Shown here piece by piece: positions 1-7,118 of a DNA stretch of 18,478 nucleotides (positions are counted from its first letter, which is position 1; every line of letters begins with the position of its first letter). Below the pieces are notes generated by a model. It was given only the letters and a program-made list of their open reading frames with translations. It made no database searches and was not told where the DNA came from. The stretch is from positions 1 through 18,478 of the forward strand of contig DCHT01000056.1 of the NCBI GenBank assembly GCA_002314885.1, in the 5' to 3' direction. Source of the stretch: Bacteroidales bacterium UBA1745 (GTDB lineage Bacteria > Bacteroidota > Bacteroidia > Bacteroidales > UBA932). The translations under genes and the position numbers were made by a program.

Positions 1-104
1 TTGCACACCAACGCCAACTATTTTCCTCCTCCGTGTACAAAACAACGCCTATTTGCACACCAAAGCCATTTAAATGCAGTCTCCGTGTGCAAATCTAGGC
101 CAAT
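1..104. repeat. Two tandem 52-bp imperfect repeats with internal dyads
   Basis: Units at 1-52 and 53-104 match at 38 of 52 positions without gaps. A third, shorter start (ATGCACACGAG) follows at 105. Each unit opens with TTGCACACCAA and carries a reverse-complementary arm about 24 bp later. In unit 2 the arms ATTTGCACAC (51-60) and GTGTGCAAAT (85-94) pair perfectly over 10 bp. In unit 1 TTGCACAC (1-8) faces GTGTACAA (33-40) with one mismatch. The array touches the window edge, so its full copy number is unknown. It could be an intergenic repeat family, a protein-binding array or the DNA of a structured RNA; I cannot decide between these. Confidence 0.75.
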
Positions 105-128
105 ATGCACACGAGTCGAAAGACGTAG

Positions 129-165
129 AATGTGGTGCAGTACTAGTGGCACTACTTCTGCGCCA
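129..165. repeat. 37-bp exact repeat, copy 1, holding a 33-bp imperfect palindrome
   Basis: These 37 bases recur exactly at 239-275, 110 bp away. Bases 133-165 form an imperfect palindrome: the outer arms TGGTGCAG and CTGCGCCA pair with one G-T wobble, and the inner arms TAGTG and CACTA flank a single G. As plus-strand RNA the outer stem keeps a G-U pair, whereas minus-strand RNA would have a C-A mismatch. The inner loop is too tight for a full RNA hairpin, so a dimeric DNA-binding site is also possible. Confidence 0.8.
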
Positions 166-171
166 AAACCA

Positions 172-189
172 GTGCAGAACACACTGCAC
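172..189. repeat. Small inverted repeat between the two 37-bp copies
   Basis: GTGCAG (172-177) and CTGCAC (184-189) form a perfect 6-bp stem around a 6-base loop. The same GTGCAG word occurs inside both 37-bp copies and again at 195-200, so the whole block is enriched in TGCA-centred words. The function is unknown. Confidence 0.5.
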
Positions 190-238
190 ACAGGGTGCAG
201 CACGTGCGGAAGCGGGAAAAACCAGCGAAAAGAACGGA

Positions 239-275
239 AATGTGGTGCAGTACTAGTGGCACTACTTCTGCGCCA
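239..275. repeat. 37-bp exact repeat, copy 2; possible end-of-operon element
   Basis: This copy is identical to 129-165, with its palindrome at 243-275. It begins only 11 bp after the stop codon of the last fimbrial gene (stop at 287-289, minus strand). Read on the minus strand, the palindrome is followed by a T-rich stretch at roughly 218-240. A role in transcript termination or 3'-end stability for the pilus operon is therefore possible. The stem is imperfect and there is no clean U-run, so this remains an inference. Confidence 0.7.
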
Positions 276-286
276 CTGTGGGGGCG

Positions 287-2605
287 TCAGCGTATCCAGT
301 TGTTGGAGTCGTCGCGGATGTCGGAGTAGCTGTAGATCACGAAGCTGTAGTTGGATACGCTCAGTGAGCAAGGAGTGCTCATACGGACTGGATTCAGGTG
401 GTTCGAGGCGGAGATGTCGGTGACGGTGAAGGCTGGCCTGTGGGCCTCGTACCAGAGGTCGTCGTCGGCAGACACTGGATAGCCGGTAGAATAGTCGAGG
501 CTGTAGAGGAGGGTGTACATACCGGTGGAGTAGTATCCGTGGTAGTCCTCTTCGCAGGCTACGATGTTCTCCTGAATGGTCTGGAGCGGTGAGTCGTCGT
601 CGTGGCTGTGGGCCCAGATGGCGCGCACGTAGTAGCTCATAGGATTGGTCTCGGAGCCGCCGGTATAGACAACGTTGCCGCCGATGGCCAAATGGACGAT
701 GAAGATGGAATACCAGCTGCGAGGAGACCACCAGCTTTCACCGGACCACTGGTTGGTCACGTATGCGCTGAAGGTTTCGCTGACAGATGGCAGATAAAGG
801 TCCTTATTGAGGCCGTAGAGCCACTTTGCGTGTATTGTACCATTAGAGAGCCATCCGAGGCATTTGTAAGTGCCTGGGGCGTCTTTCTTGCCCAATATAA
901 TATGGTATGCTGAAGAATCGGTGAATTCGCGGATTGCACCGAAGCTCAGAGTCATTTCTTCGTCGAGATTGCCCAGGAGGCCCTTGCTGTCGCAATTGTC
1001 GAGCTTTCCGGAGGCTGGGAATGGATCCGCAGTGTAGAGGGATGCGGAAACAGGGACTACGTCCTCGCTGACGGCGCTCGCATATACGGAGCCGAGGGAG
1101 AGACGGTCCTCAATGTCGCCGGTGCCTGATTCTTCAAGACCGGCGAATGAAACGATACCTGCACGGAGGGACTCCCCTCCTATGTCGCAGTTCACGTTGG
1201 ATGAAACCACGTTGGCATCGAAGCGTATGCTCAGAAGCCTTGCATAGAGCTCCTCGTCAAAGTCGTTGAGCAATTTGCCGTCGAGGTCATAGTAATGCGG
1301 CTGGACGGTCTTGTAGGTACCGTCAAGCGCAAGGTAAAGGTCGTCGTCATCGAAGCCCAGGATTGGGGCCACGACGTCAACGGCGATCTTAGCCGAGAGT
1401 TCCTCGCCTTCTGCGTCCGTACCGCGTACATAGACGGTATCGGCGCCCGCTGCGAGTGCGGAAATGGTATATGTGCCGTCTGCAGCCGCCTCAAGGGCTA
1501 TTCTGCCGAAGGCTGTAGTGCTTATGTCCTCAATGTTGAGCCCATTGAGGGTGAGGGTCTCCTTCTGCGCGAGGTAGAGCACTTCCCTGCTGAGTTTCCA
1601 GTCCACTCCGTTGCCGAGTTCGCTGACGTCGACTTTCCAGTCGATACCCTTTGTGAGGCCGGCTTCGGTGAGAGTGAGGCTGATTGTGTTAATCGTATTC
1701 CTTACGATGTCGAAGTTTGTAGTAGTATTCTTGCCCAGGTACATCCTGTAGGTCACGGCGCCTGAATGGTTCAGGTTACCGTTGAATTCAGCCCTTATTT
1801 CGAGGTAGGTACAGAGCGCAGCCTCGTCTTCGCTGAGATTGTCAGGAATCTTCTTCCAACTGTCCGTATTGCCTGAGAGGAGGTCTCCACGCCTGTTTTC
1901 AAGGGCGTAGAAGGTCATTGAACGGCCGGCATTCAGTTCTGCCAGGTCGGCATCGGATGCATAGTCGAAATCGAATACTTCGGTAGCCTTGGAACCACCT
2001 GTCTTGAACGGTGTGATGTCCTGTGCACACTGATGGAGGCGTACGGAAGTGATGTTCACGTTGCCGAGGGCGGACTTGTCAAGCTTGAAGTCGTAGCGGG
2101 CAACGAGTCTCTTGAACTGGATAGTGAAGGTATTTTCGCTGTAGAGACGCTGCGCCCTTGCACTCCAGGCCATAGGGATATATCCCTCCAGATCTTCAGG
2201 ATTGTCGATGTATGAAGTCCACTGCTTGAGTTCGTTCTCGGTAGTGGCTGTTTCGCTGAGCACCTGATCCGGCAGGTTTGCAAGTGCATAGACGGCATAT
2301 CGGCTCATTCTGCTGACGCCTTCAAGATGCACTACACCGCCGTGAGGACCGCATCTGCGGGTTGCCACGAGCGTACCGTTCGTGCTGGTGCCAGACCTCT
2401 GGTAAACGAGAATCATTATCTCCTTGATCTCGCTTTCGCCCTCAGTGATGATACCGCTCCTGGTGAGAGGCTCTGAAGCCACGTCGAAACGAAGGTCGAT
2501 GTCTTCAAGCACATCGTCCTGAGATGCAGGCACGAGTTCAGGAGCACAGCTCCAGAGGAGCAGCGCCGCTGCAATCAGTGTCCATATATGTCTCAGTACC
2601 TTCAT
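287..2605 (-). CDS. DUF4906-type fimbrillin-like lipoprotein, candidate accessory/tip subunit
   Basis: This 772-residue protein starts at ATG with a lipoprotein signal peptide ending in LLLWSC (Cys20). Residues about 36-315 look like a Mfa/FimA-type fimbrillin fold. They include an early beta-strand followed by PLTRSG (Arg49, where Arg-specific maturation cleavage would be expected in this superfamily) and a closing segment around 288-312 with the pattern GKNTT..FDIVRN.....SLTL. Then come Ig-like beta segments (about 340-500) and a long aromatic, Asp/Tyr-rich C-terminal region. The length and last position in the operon suit an accessory or tip pilin rather than the main shaft protein. It follows the FimB-like gene after 6 bp. 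The assignment to the DUF4906 group rests on recalled family features and operon context, so the exact family is uncertain, but a role in the pilus is likely. Confidence 0.7.
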   Translation of the reverse strand: MKVLRHIWTLIAAALLLWSCAPELVPASQDDVLEDIDLRFDVASEPLTRSGIITEGESEIKEIMILVYQRSGTSTNGTLVATRRCGPHGGVVHLEGVSRMSRYAVYALANLPDQVLSETATTENELKQWTSYIDNPEDLEGYIPMAWSARAQRLYSENTFTIQFKRLVARYDFKLDKSALGNVNITSVRLHQCAQDITPFKTGGSKATEVFDFDYASDADLAELNAGRSMTFYALENRRGDLLSGNTDSWKKIPDNLSEDEAALCTYLEIRAEFNGNLNHSGAVTYRMYLGKNTTTNFDIVRNTINTISLTLTEAGLTKGIDWKVDVSELGNGVDWKLSREVLYLAQKETLTLNGLNIEDISTTAFGRIALEAAADGTYTISALAAGADTVYVRGTDAEGEELSAKIAVDVVAPILGFDDDDLYLALDGTYKTVQPHYYDLDGKLLNDFDEELYARLLSIRFDANVVSSNVNCDIGGESLRAGIVSFAGLEESGTGDIEDRLSLGSVYASAVSEDVVPVSASLYTADPFPASGKLDNCDSKGLLGNLDEEMTLSFGAIREFTDSSAYHIILGKKDAPGTYKCLGWLSNGTIHAKWLYGLNKDLYLPSVSETFSAYVTNQWSGESWWSPRSWYSIFIVHLAIGGNVVYTGGSETNPMSYYVRAIWAHSHDDDSPLQTIQENIVACEEDYHGYYSTGMYTLLYSLDYSTGYPVSADDDLWYEAHRPAFTVTDISASNHLNPVRMSTPCSLSVSNYSFVIYSYSDIRDDSNNWIR

Positions 2606-2611
2606 TATATA

Positions 2612-3451
2612 TTACCAGGTTGGGTCCGGATCTTTGCCGTAGTTGAATTCGAACAGGATTATCTCATCCCAGTCCTCCACCTGGACGCCCACATTGTAGC
2701 CGTCGATGATGAAGCGGATGTCTTCGAGGTCCTCCTTGGTCCAGTCGTAACCAATCTCCCTGAGCATAGCGCCGAGGTCGGCAGTCCAGCTAGGGTTGTC
2801 TTTGGTGTTGCCTGTGCCGTAGAACTTCAGATAAAGCTTCGTGTCCTCTCCCTGTCTGAGAAGGCGGGAGTTGAAGAGGTAGGCGTCGTCGCCGCTTTCG
2901 CCGGCCCTTGAAAGCTGCCTGCGATAGCTGCCGGATGCAGGGGTGAAGTGCTTGATATCCAATCCGTTGTAATTGGATTCTACCACCACTTTGGCTTTCA
3001 GCGCCTGCACATATCCACGGAAGTCGATGCCTATGGTGGCGAACTGCTTGTGGAGAGATGCCTTGGCAGAAGTGATCTCCTTGCGGGAGAAGTCGTTCTC
3101 GAAACGGCCCGCATAGAGGGAATCCGCTTCATTGCCGAGAGAAACTGCGCCGATTACGTCGTTTGCCTTAAGCGCCGACTCGTGTCCCTTCCAGAAAGTG
3201 AGGTCCACGACTCCCCTCTTCACTGTCCTCTCGTAGGTGGAATCCTGGAACACCCTCACGTTGATGGTGTCCGAGAACTGCTCCTCGAGGTCGGTGAAGC
3301 AACGGGTGTTCAGGATGCTGCAGAAGTCGGCGTCTATTTCAGAGACATCGACAGTCAGCCAGCACGGGCACTCGCTCCTGTCCTCTTTTACTGAACAGGA
3401 AGCGAGCGTCAGTGTCAGCGTGAGCAATCCTATGAGCCTGCGCGTTTTCAA
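2612..3451 (-). CDS. FimB/Mfa2-like fimbrial anchor lipoprotein
   Basis: This is a 279-residue lipoprotein: Met-Lys-Thr-Arg-Arg, a short hydrophobic stretch, then LTLASC (Cys19). Right after the lipid-bearing Cys comes the segment KEDRSECPCW (residues 22-31), which is typical of the FimB/Mfa2 (DUF1812) family. In Porphyromonas these proteins sit in the outer membrane, anchor the pilus base and limit its length. The size fits the family. The start codon is TTG (bases 3451-3449 on the minus strand): an in-frame stop lies four codons upstream and no ATG lies between, and the TTG gives a proper signal peptide. It follows fimA after 32 bp and precedes the DUF4906-type gene by 6 bp. Anchoring the neighbouring fimbrillin is the inferred job. 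Confidence 0.87.
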   Translation of the reverse strand: MKTRRLIGLLTLTLTLASCSVKEDRSECPCWLTVDVSEIDADFCSILNTRCFTDLEEQFSDTINVRVFQDSTYERTVKRGVVDLTFWKGHESALKANDVIGAVSLGNEADSLYAGRFENDFSRKEITSAKASLHKQFATIGIDFRGYVQALKAKVVVESNYNGLDIKHFTPASGSYRRQLSRAGESGDDAYLFNSRLLRQGEDTKLYLKFYGTGNTKDNPSWTADLGAMLREIGYDWTKEDLEDIRFIIDGYNVGVQVEDWDEIILFEFNYGKDPDPTW

Positions 3452-3483
3452 CTTAAAGCTTTATTTGTCTGATTGTCAAAGGA

Positions 3484-4449
3484 TTAATATATCTCTTCCC
3501 AGGTGTCGCCTTCCTCCCACTCTTCAACCTCAACCATGAAGATGATAGTGTCCCTGTCGTCGTAATTGCCGCCCGGACGTGAGAGGGTGAGCTTGGTGAG
3601 AGTGTAGATCTTGTTTGACTCGAGAGCCGGAAGGGCAAGCGGATAATAGAGGGTATTACCATTGAGAATTGTCTCGATGGTTAGGAGAGTGGTCTTCTCA
3701 GGGTTTGGATATGCGTAGAAGGTGTGAGCAGTGTCGTAGGTCTCACCATTCTTTAGGGATACGCCCTGTATATCGTAGTCGGCGATCATTCCGAGCACTG
3801 CTGCGTTGCCGGTGTAATGAGTGTTCCCCACATCGTTGTACCAGGTGGAGATTGTGGCGGTGGAACCGTAGCTGGCCTGTCCGGCCACCTTCTTGAGGTA
3901 GATGCCCGTGATGTCCATTGCTACAGAATCGATTGCAGCATAGTTTGCAGCAGCGAAGTCGCGAGTGATTTCCTTGATCACGATCTTGCTGACAAGCCTC
4001 TTGACCTTGATGGCAACGATTGCACGGGCGCTGAGGGTAGTTGCCTCTGCTCCGTACATAACGAAGGAACCCACTGCATTGTCAGCGAATGAAGAGGTCA
4101 CACGCTGGAGCCTTGAGAGGGTGTAAGTGGTGCTGGCGGCGATTTCAGGACCGTTTACGACCGCTGCGATGGTTTTGTCGCCTACACCGCAGGCAAGAGT
4201 AACGCTGTTGCCCTCAGTCTTTCCAGACATTGCGTTGATGCTTCCGTCGGTGTTGAACACGAAGACCTGGATGGCGTTCACCTTGATCTCGTCGTTCGCA
4301 TCAATGACGGTCGCCTTGGTTGCAGGAGTCTGAATGCAGAAGGTCACTTCTGCCTTTTCAGCGTCCTGGCTCACCTCAGGAGTGAGCTTCTTCTCGGTGC
4401 AGGACACGATTGCGAGTCCGGCTGCCAGGATTGCATAAAGCTTTTTCAT
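3484..4449 (-). CDS. FimA/Mfa1-like major fimbrillin (type V pilin)
   Basis: This 321-residue lipoprotein precursor has a signal peptide ending in LAIVSC (Cys17). It shows the pattern of Bacteroidales fimbrillins: a first beta-strand (about residues 33-40), a TPATKAT segment (41-47), the strand NAIQVFVFNTDG (58-69), and a C-terminal stretch LTLSRPGG followed by VEVEEWEEGD near residues 290-315. In type V pili the lipoprotein precursor is exported, then a trypsin-like protease removes the N-terminal strand so that a donor strand from a neighbouring subunit can fill the groove. Here the expected cleavage position carries Lys45-Ala46 instead of Arg-Ala. Its place between the OmpA-like gene and the FimB-like anchor supports its being the shaft subunit. 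Which fimbrillin subfamily it belongs to is not resolved. Confidence 0.87.
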   Translation of the reverse strand: MKKLYAILAAGLAIVSCTEKKLTPEVSQDAEKAEVTFCIQTPATKATVIDANDEIKVNAIQVFVFNTDGSINAMSGKTEGNSVTLACGVGDKTIAAVVNGPEIAASTTYTLSRLQRVTSSFADNAVGSFVMYGAEATTLSARAIVAIKVKRLVSKIVIKEITRDFAAANYAAIDSVAMDITGIYLKKVAGQASYGSTATISTWYNDVGNTHYTGNAAVLGMIADYDIQGVSLKNGETYDTAHTFYAYPNPEKTTLLTIETILNGNTLYYPLALPALESNKIYTLTKLTLSRPGGNYDDRDTIIFMVEVEEWEEGDTWEEIY

Positions 4450-4476
4450 TGTGTTGAAAATTGTTGTTTATAAATA

Positions 4477-6456
4477 TTAATAAGTAAAATCGTCTTCTTC
4501 CGGCTGGGCATTGAGGTTGTAGCGCTTGATCAGGGCCGAAATCTCCGGATCCAGGTTGCCTCGATGGACGTAGGAGGCCTCCTGCTGGCAGGCGTGCAGA
4601 TAGTGCTGCACGGCCTTCTGGTCGTCTCCCTCCCTGGAATAGAGTATCGCAAGCATATAATTCACCTGCGCAGTCTTCTCAAGCTTCTCGAGTATGGTCC
4701 TTGCGGAAACATTATAGTCCATAGCCACGTATGCGATGGCCGTATTATAATCATTATAAGGTCTGAGTATGGTAATCGCAGTCTGATAGTCGCGGTCGCG
4801 GATCGCCTGCACACCATTCATATAATTAGTGTCGAGGACAGTCGTGTGGACGGTGTCCTTGACCATACCTTTCCTATGCAGGTAGAAGTCGAATTTAACC
4901 CTTCTCAGAAGTGGGAAAAGTTCGTCTTTGACATAGGTATAATACTCCTCGGAACGCATTGAAGCTTCCCTTGCGTCAAGGTCTTTCTTCTTACTGATAC
5001 TGTGATAGTTATCTTTTTGCTTCTGAGTCAGTGTCGTGTCGTTCAGGACAAGCTCGTCAAGGCTTGCCCAATCCTCTGGAATACTCCTTGCCTTGAACTT
5101 GATTTCAGGGGCTTTTTCGGCCTTTACGATATTGCCGTTCTCGTCCACTGAGAAGCCCCTTTCGCGGCTGAGGGAATCGTTGTAATTACGTATGAATCTG
5201 CGGAAATATCCGGTCACCGACTCGGACCTCTGCTGGGCCAGAGTGGAGTTCAGCTGGAGAGAACCCTCAGGCGAACAGGTGGCGGTCACAACTATGGAAT
5301 CCAGGTCGAAAACCGTATTCTCCATAAGGGAGGCGAGATTGCCCTTGATACGTCCGATTTCGGAGCTGTTCTTACCTAATGAAAGGTCTATGTCAGACTT
5401 GCCCGTTGCGAATTCCACCTTGCAGGCAGTGTTGGCTTCGGCACGGCGCTCGATCACCTTTGTCTTGTATCTTTCTGTGTTGTCCACGAAGGCGCTGAGG
5501 GAGCTGATATAGAATGTAAGCGGTGCACTAGGTGGAATGGTGTAAAGCTTTGAGGATGAATCATATATATCACCCTTCAAAACCACGTCCACCTTGCGGA
5601 GCTTAGGTCTCGTATGGATGGTCTGAATGTAGTTGTAGATGAAGTCGCCATCGACCGTGCGGATGACCGTATCGAGCCTGATTCCCTCGGTCACGATAGG
5701 TGTCTTCACATATCTGTCCCACATCTTGCTCTTCTTGCGCGAACGGTTCGCGTTGCGGCGCTGGAGAGCCTTGTTGGTGTAGTGGTCTATGGCCTGCTGC
5801 TCGGTCACGCCGAACTTGGAGGCGAACTCCTCGTCGCTCACGAAGGTCGTGTCAGTCTTGTAACTGAAGATTTCCGGAATGTTCCTCTCCAGGAAGATTT
5901 CCAACTGCTTCTCGTCCACGAAACGGGTGCTGTCGCGGGTCAGGGACTGCAGGAAACGGTCGTACTGCTGATATCCGCGCAGCTGGTTCTTGCGGAATTC
6001 GTTGCCTGTGATGATGACAGGGTCGAGCTGGACGGTGTCTTCAAGCACATACATTTCAGGGCTGAAACGGAGCTGCCATTTGCTGTCCTGAAGGGTGTCG
6101 GTGACTATGATCTGGAACTCGATATCCACCTCTCCCCTACGCTCCGCCACATTGCGGAAACGGGCCGTAACTACCGCAGCCTGAAGCACTTCCGTGGCGA
6201 CCATCTCTCCTGTCTCCTCGTCTTTGATGGCCCTCATAATGAGCACTTCCTTGCCGTCGAGGTCCTCGACTTTAAGGGTATCTTTCTTGCGCTCTCCCTG
6301 CTGGGAAAGTTCAGGAAGTTCAGACTCCTTTGCGAGCCTGAGGTTGGCGGAAACGGATTTGGTCTTGATCTGATTGATCTTCTTCTGCGTCGCACAGCCG
6401 GCGAGCAGAAGGCAGAGGAGCAGCAATGGCGCTAAGTATGACAGTACCTTTCTCAC
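4477..6456 (-). CDS. OmpA-like/TPR outer-membrane lipoprotein of the fimbrial operon
   Basis: This 659-residue protein starts at GTG. Its signal peptide ends in LLLAGC (Cys21), so it is probably an outer-membrane lipoprotein. Residues about 22-330 are a mostly beta, family-specific region. Residues about 346-520 resemble an OmpA-like domain (VEFATGKSDI near 347, then SIVVTATCSPEGS and LAQQRSESV at 387-413), which could bind peptidoglycan. The last ~120 residues look like TPR-type helices (AIRDRDYQTAITIL, NYMLAILYSREGD, AVQHYLHACQQ). Similar OmpA-bearing proteins (DUF3868 type) accompany DUF3575 genes in Bacteroidales pilus operons; whether the N-terminal half belongs to DUF3868 is uncertain. 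The GTG overlaps the upstream TGA as GTGA, implying translational coupling. A link between pilus base and cell wall is inferred. Confidence 0.75.
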   Translation of the reverse strand: MRKVLSYLAPLLLLCLLLAGCATQKKINQIKTKSVSANLRLAKESELPELSQQGERKKDTLKVEDLDGKEVLIMRAIKDEETGEMVATEVLQAAVVTARFRNVAERRGEVDIEFQIIVTDTLQDSKWQLRFSPEMYVLEDTVQLDPVIITGNEFRKNQLRGYQQYDRFLQSLTRDSTRFVDEKQLEIFLERNIPEIFSYKTDTTFVSDEEFASKFGVTEQQAIDHYTNKALQRRNANRSRKKSKMWDRYVKTPIVTEGIRLDTVIRTVDGDFIYNYIQTIHTRPKLRKVDVVLKGDIYDSSSKLYTIPPSAPLTFYISSLSAFVDNTERYKTKVIERRAEANTACKVEFATGKSDIDLSLGKNSSEIGRIKGNLASLMENTVFDLDSIVVTATCSPEGSLQLNSTLAQQRSESVTGYFRRFIRNYNDSLSRERGFSVDENGNIVKAEKAPEIKFKARSIPEDWASLDELVLNDTTLTQKQKDNYHSISKKKDLDAREASMRSEEYYTYVKDELFPLLRRVKFDFYLHRKGMVKDTVHTTVLDTNYMNGVQAIRDRDYQTAITILRPYNDYNTAIAYVAMDYNVSARTILEKLEKTAQVNYMLAILYSREGDDQKAVQHYLHACQQEASYVHRGNLDPEISALIKRYNLNAQPEEDDFTY

Positions 6457-7019
6457 AGCACGAAAACAATTGAAAACATTATGTCATTTGGCAGCACAAA
6501 CCACTTTCCCCCGCTGTCTACCACCCTGCCGCAGGTCGGGCAGGCGTAAGTTGTGTAATATGTCTTGCCGCCCCAGAGGCCGGCACCGAACTCGAAATTG
6601 ACGTGTTTGCTCATAAGGAGCGTGTATCCGAAGGACAGGCCTCCGCCATACGCGTCGCCTTCCTCGGACTGGCGGTTGAGAATTCCGCCCCTGTTGTATT
6701 CCTGATATTGCGCCTTTGCGCCGAACCACCAGCCTGAATAAACGTGCCACAGCCAGGCTCTAGTGCCCACTGCGAAGGTCCTCTGACGGTTTTCGAACTG
6801 TTTTTCCTGATCGCCCTTGTTGAATGTCCAAGGGTTGTAGAGCGCATTTGCATTGAGAGACCAATGCTGATCGACAGCGACGCTGAACTCACCGTTGATG
6901 GTGCCAAGATTAGCCCATTCGACTACGTTCGTGCCGAATCCCACCCGTTGAGCACTGGCCACCATCGGCAAAGCGATAAGGGTGGTCAGAAGCAATATTC
7001 GTCTCAAATATCCGATCAT
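6453..7019 (-). CDS. DUF3575-type outer-membrane protein, first gene of the fimbrial operon
   Basis: This 188-residue protein has a classical signal peptide, predicted to be cut after VASA before Gln24. The mature part alternates short amphipathic strands rich in Trp, Tyr and Gly, as expected of a small beta-barrel. A CPTCG pair lies near residues 157-161, followed by a C-terminal strand ending in VFVL, a plausible barrel-insertion end. The pattern matches the DUF3575 family, which commonly precedes an OmpA-domain gene in Bacteroidales fimbrial clusters. The leader is short, with a good promoter just upstream (7036-7068). The stop overlaps the next gene's GTG by four bases. The molecular role is not known to me; an outer-membrane part in pilus assembly or surface adaptation is inferred from context. 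Confidence 0.8.
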   Translation of the reverse strand: MIGYLRRILLLTTLIALPMVASAQRVGFGTNVVEWANLGTINGEFSVAVDQHWSLNANALYNPWTFNKGDQEKQFENRQRTFAVGTRAWLWHVYSGWWFGAKAQYQEYNRGGILNRQSEEGDAYGGGLSFGYTLLMSKHVNFEFGAGLWGGKTYYTTYACPTCGRVVDSGGKWFVLPNDIMFSIVFVL

Positions 7020-7035
7020 ACTTTGTGTGCAACCA

Positions 7036-7068
7036 CAAATTTAACAAAAAGTGGTTCACAATAGCAAA
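7036..7068 (-). promoter_or_regulatory. Bacteroidota promoter for the fimbrial operon
   Basis: On the minus strand, TTTG (7068-7065) is followed after exactly 21 bp by TAAATTTG (7043-7036), a perfect fit to the Bacteroidota primary-sigma consensus TTTG-N19-21-TAnnTTTG. Transcription would begin near 7030, giving a leader of about 10 bases before the ATG at 7019. That leader contains TTGCACACAAAG, close to a word in the repeats at 1-104. Confidence 0.75.
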
Positions 7069-7079
7069 TATTTCCACTA

Positions 7080-7110
7080 TTGAATATAGCGATTTTTTTA
7101 CCTAAATTTG
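7080..7110 (+). promoter_or_regulatory. Bacteroidota promoter for the ligA-ispG gene cluster
   Basis: ATTG ending at 7082 lies 20 bp before TAAATTTG (7103-7110), a perfect TAnnTTTG element. Predicted transcription starts near 7116-7118, so the leader up to the ligA ATG at 7149 is about 32 bases and consists almost wholly of the alternating tract at 7119-7147. This placement also argues against the longer open frame beginning at 7080. Confidence 0.7.
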
Positions 7111-7118
7111 CAGGTCTT

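Noticed and set aside
1..104. CRISPR array
   Set aside because: The units abut each other with no unique spacers of constant length, identity is only about 73 percent, and no cas genes are present.
1..423. Open frame of 140 codons on the plus strand over the repeat block
   Set aside because: It has no proper start inside the window, a Cys/Ser/Arg-rich composition with no family likeness, and it runs over the repeats into the 3' end of a clear minus-strand gene.
18..731. Minus-strand open frame of 237 codons
   Set aside because: It is a shifted-frame shadow of the DUF4906-type gene extending into the repeats; His/Arg/Leu-rich and unlike any exported protein.
3452..3483. Internal promoter between fimA and the FimB-like gene
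   Set aside because: A TTTG is present on the minus strand but no TAnnTTTG lies at the right distance.
5614..6435. Plus-strand open frame of 273 codons opposite the OmpA/TPR gene
   Set aside because: It has no promoter, no domain pattern and no conserved start; the opposite strand has a lipobox, domains and operon context.
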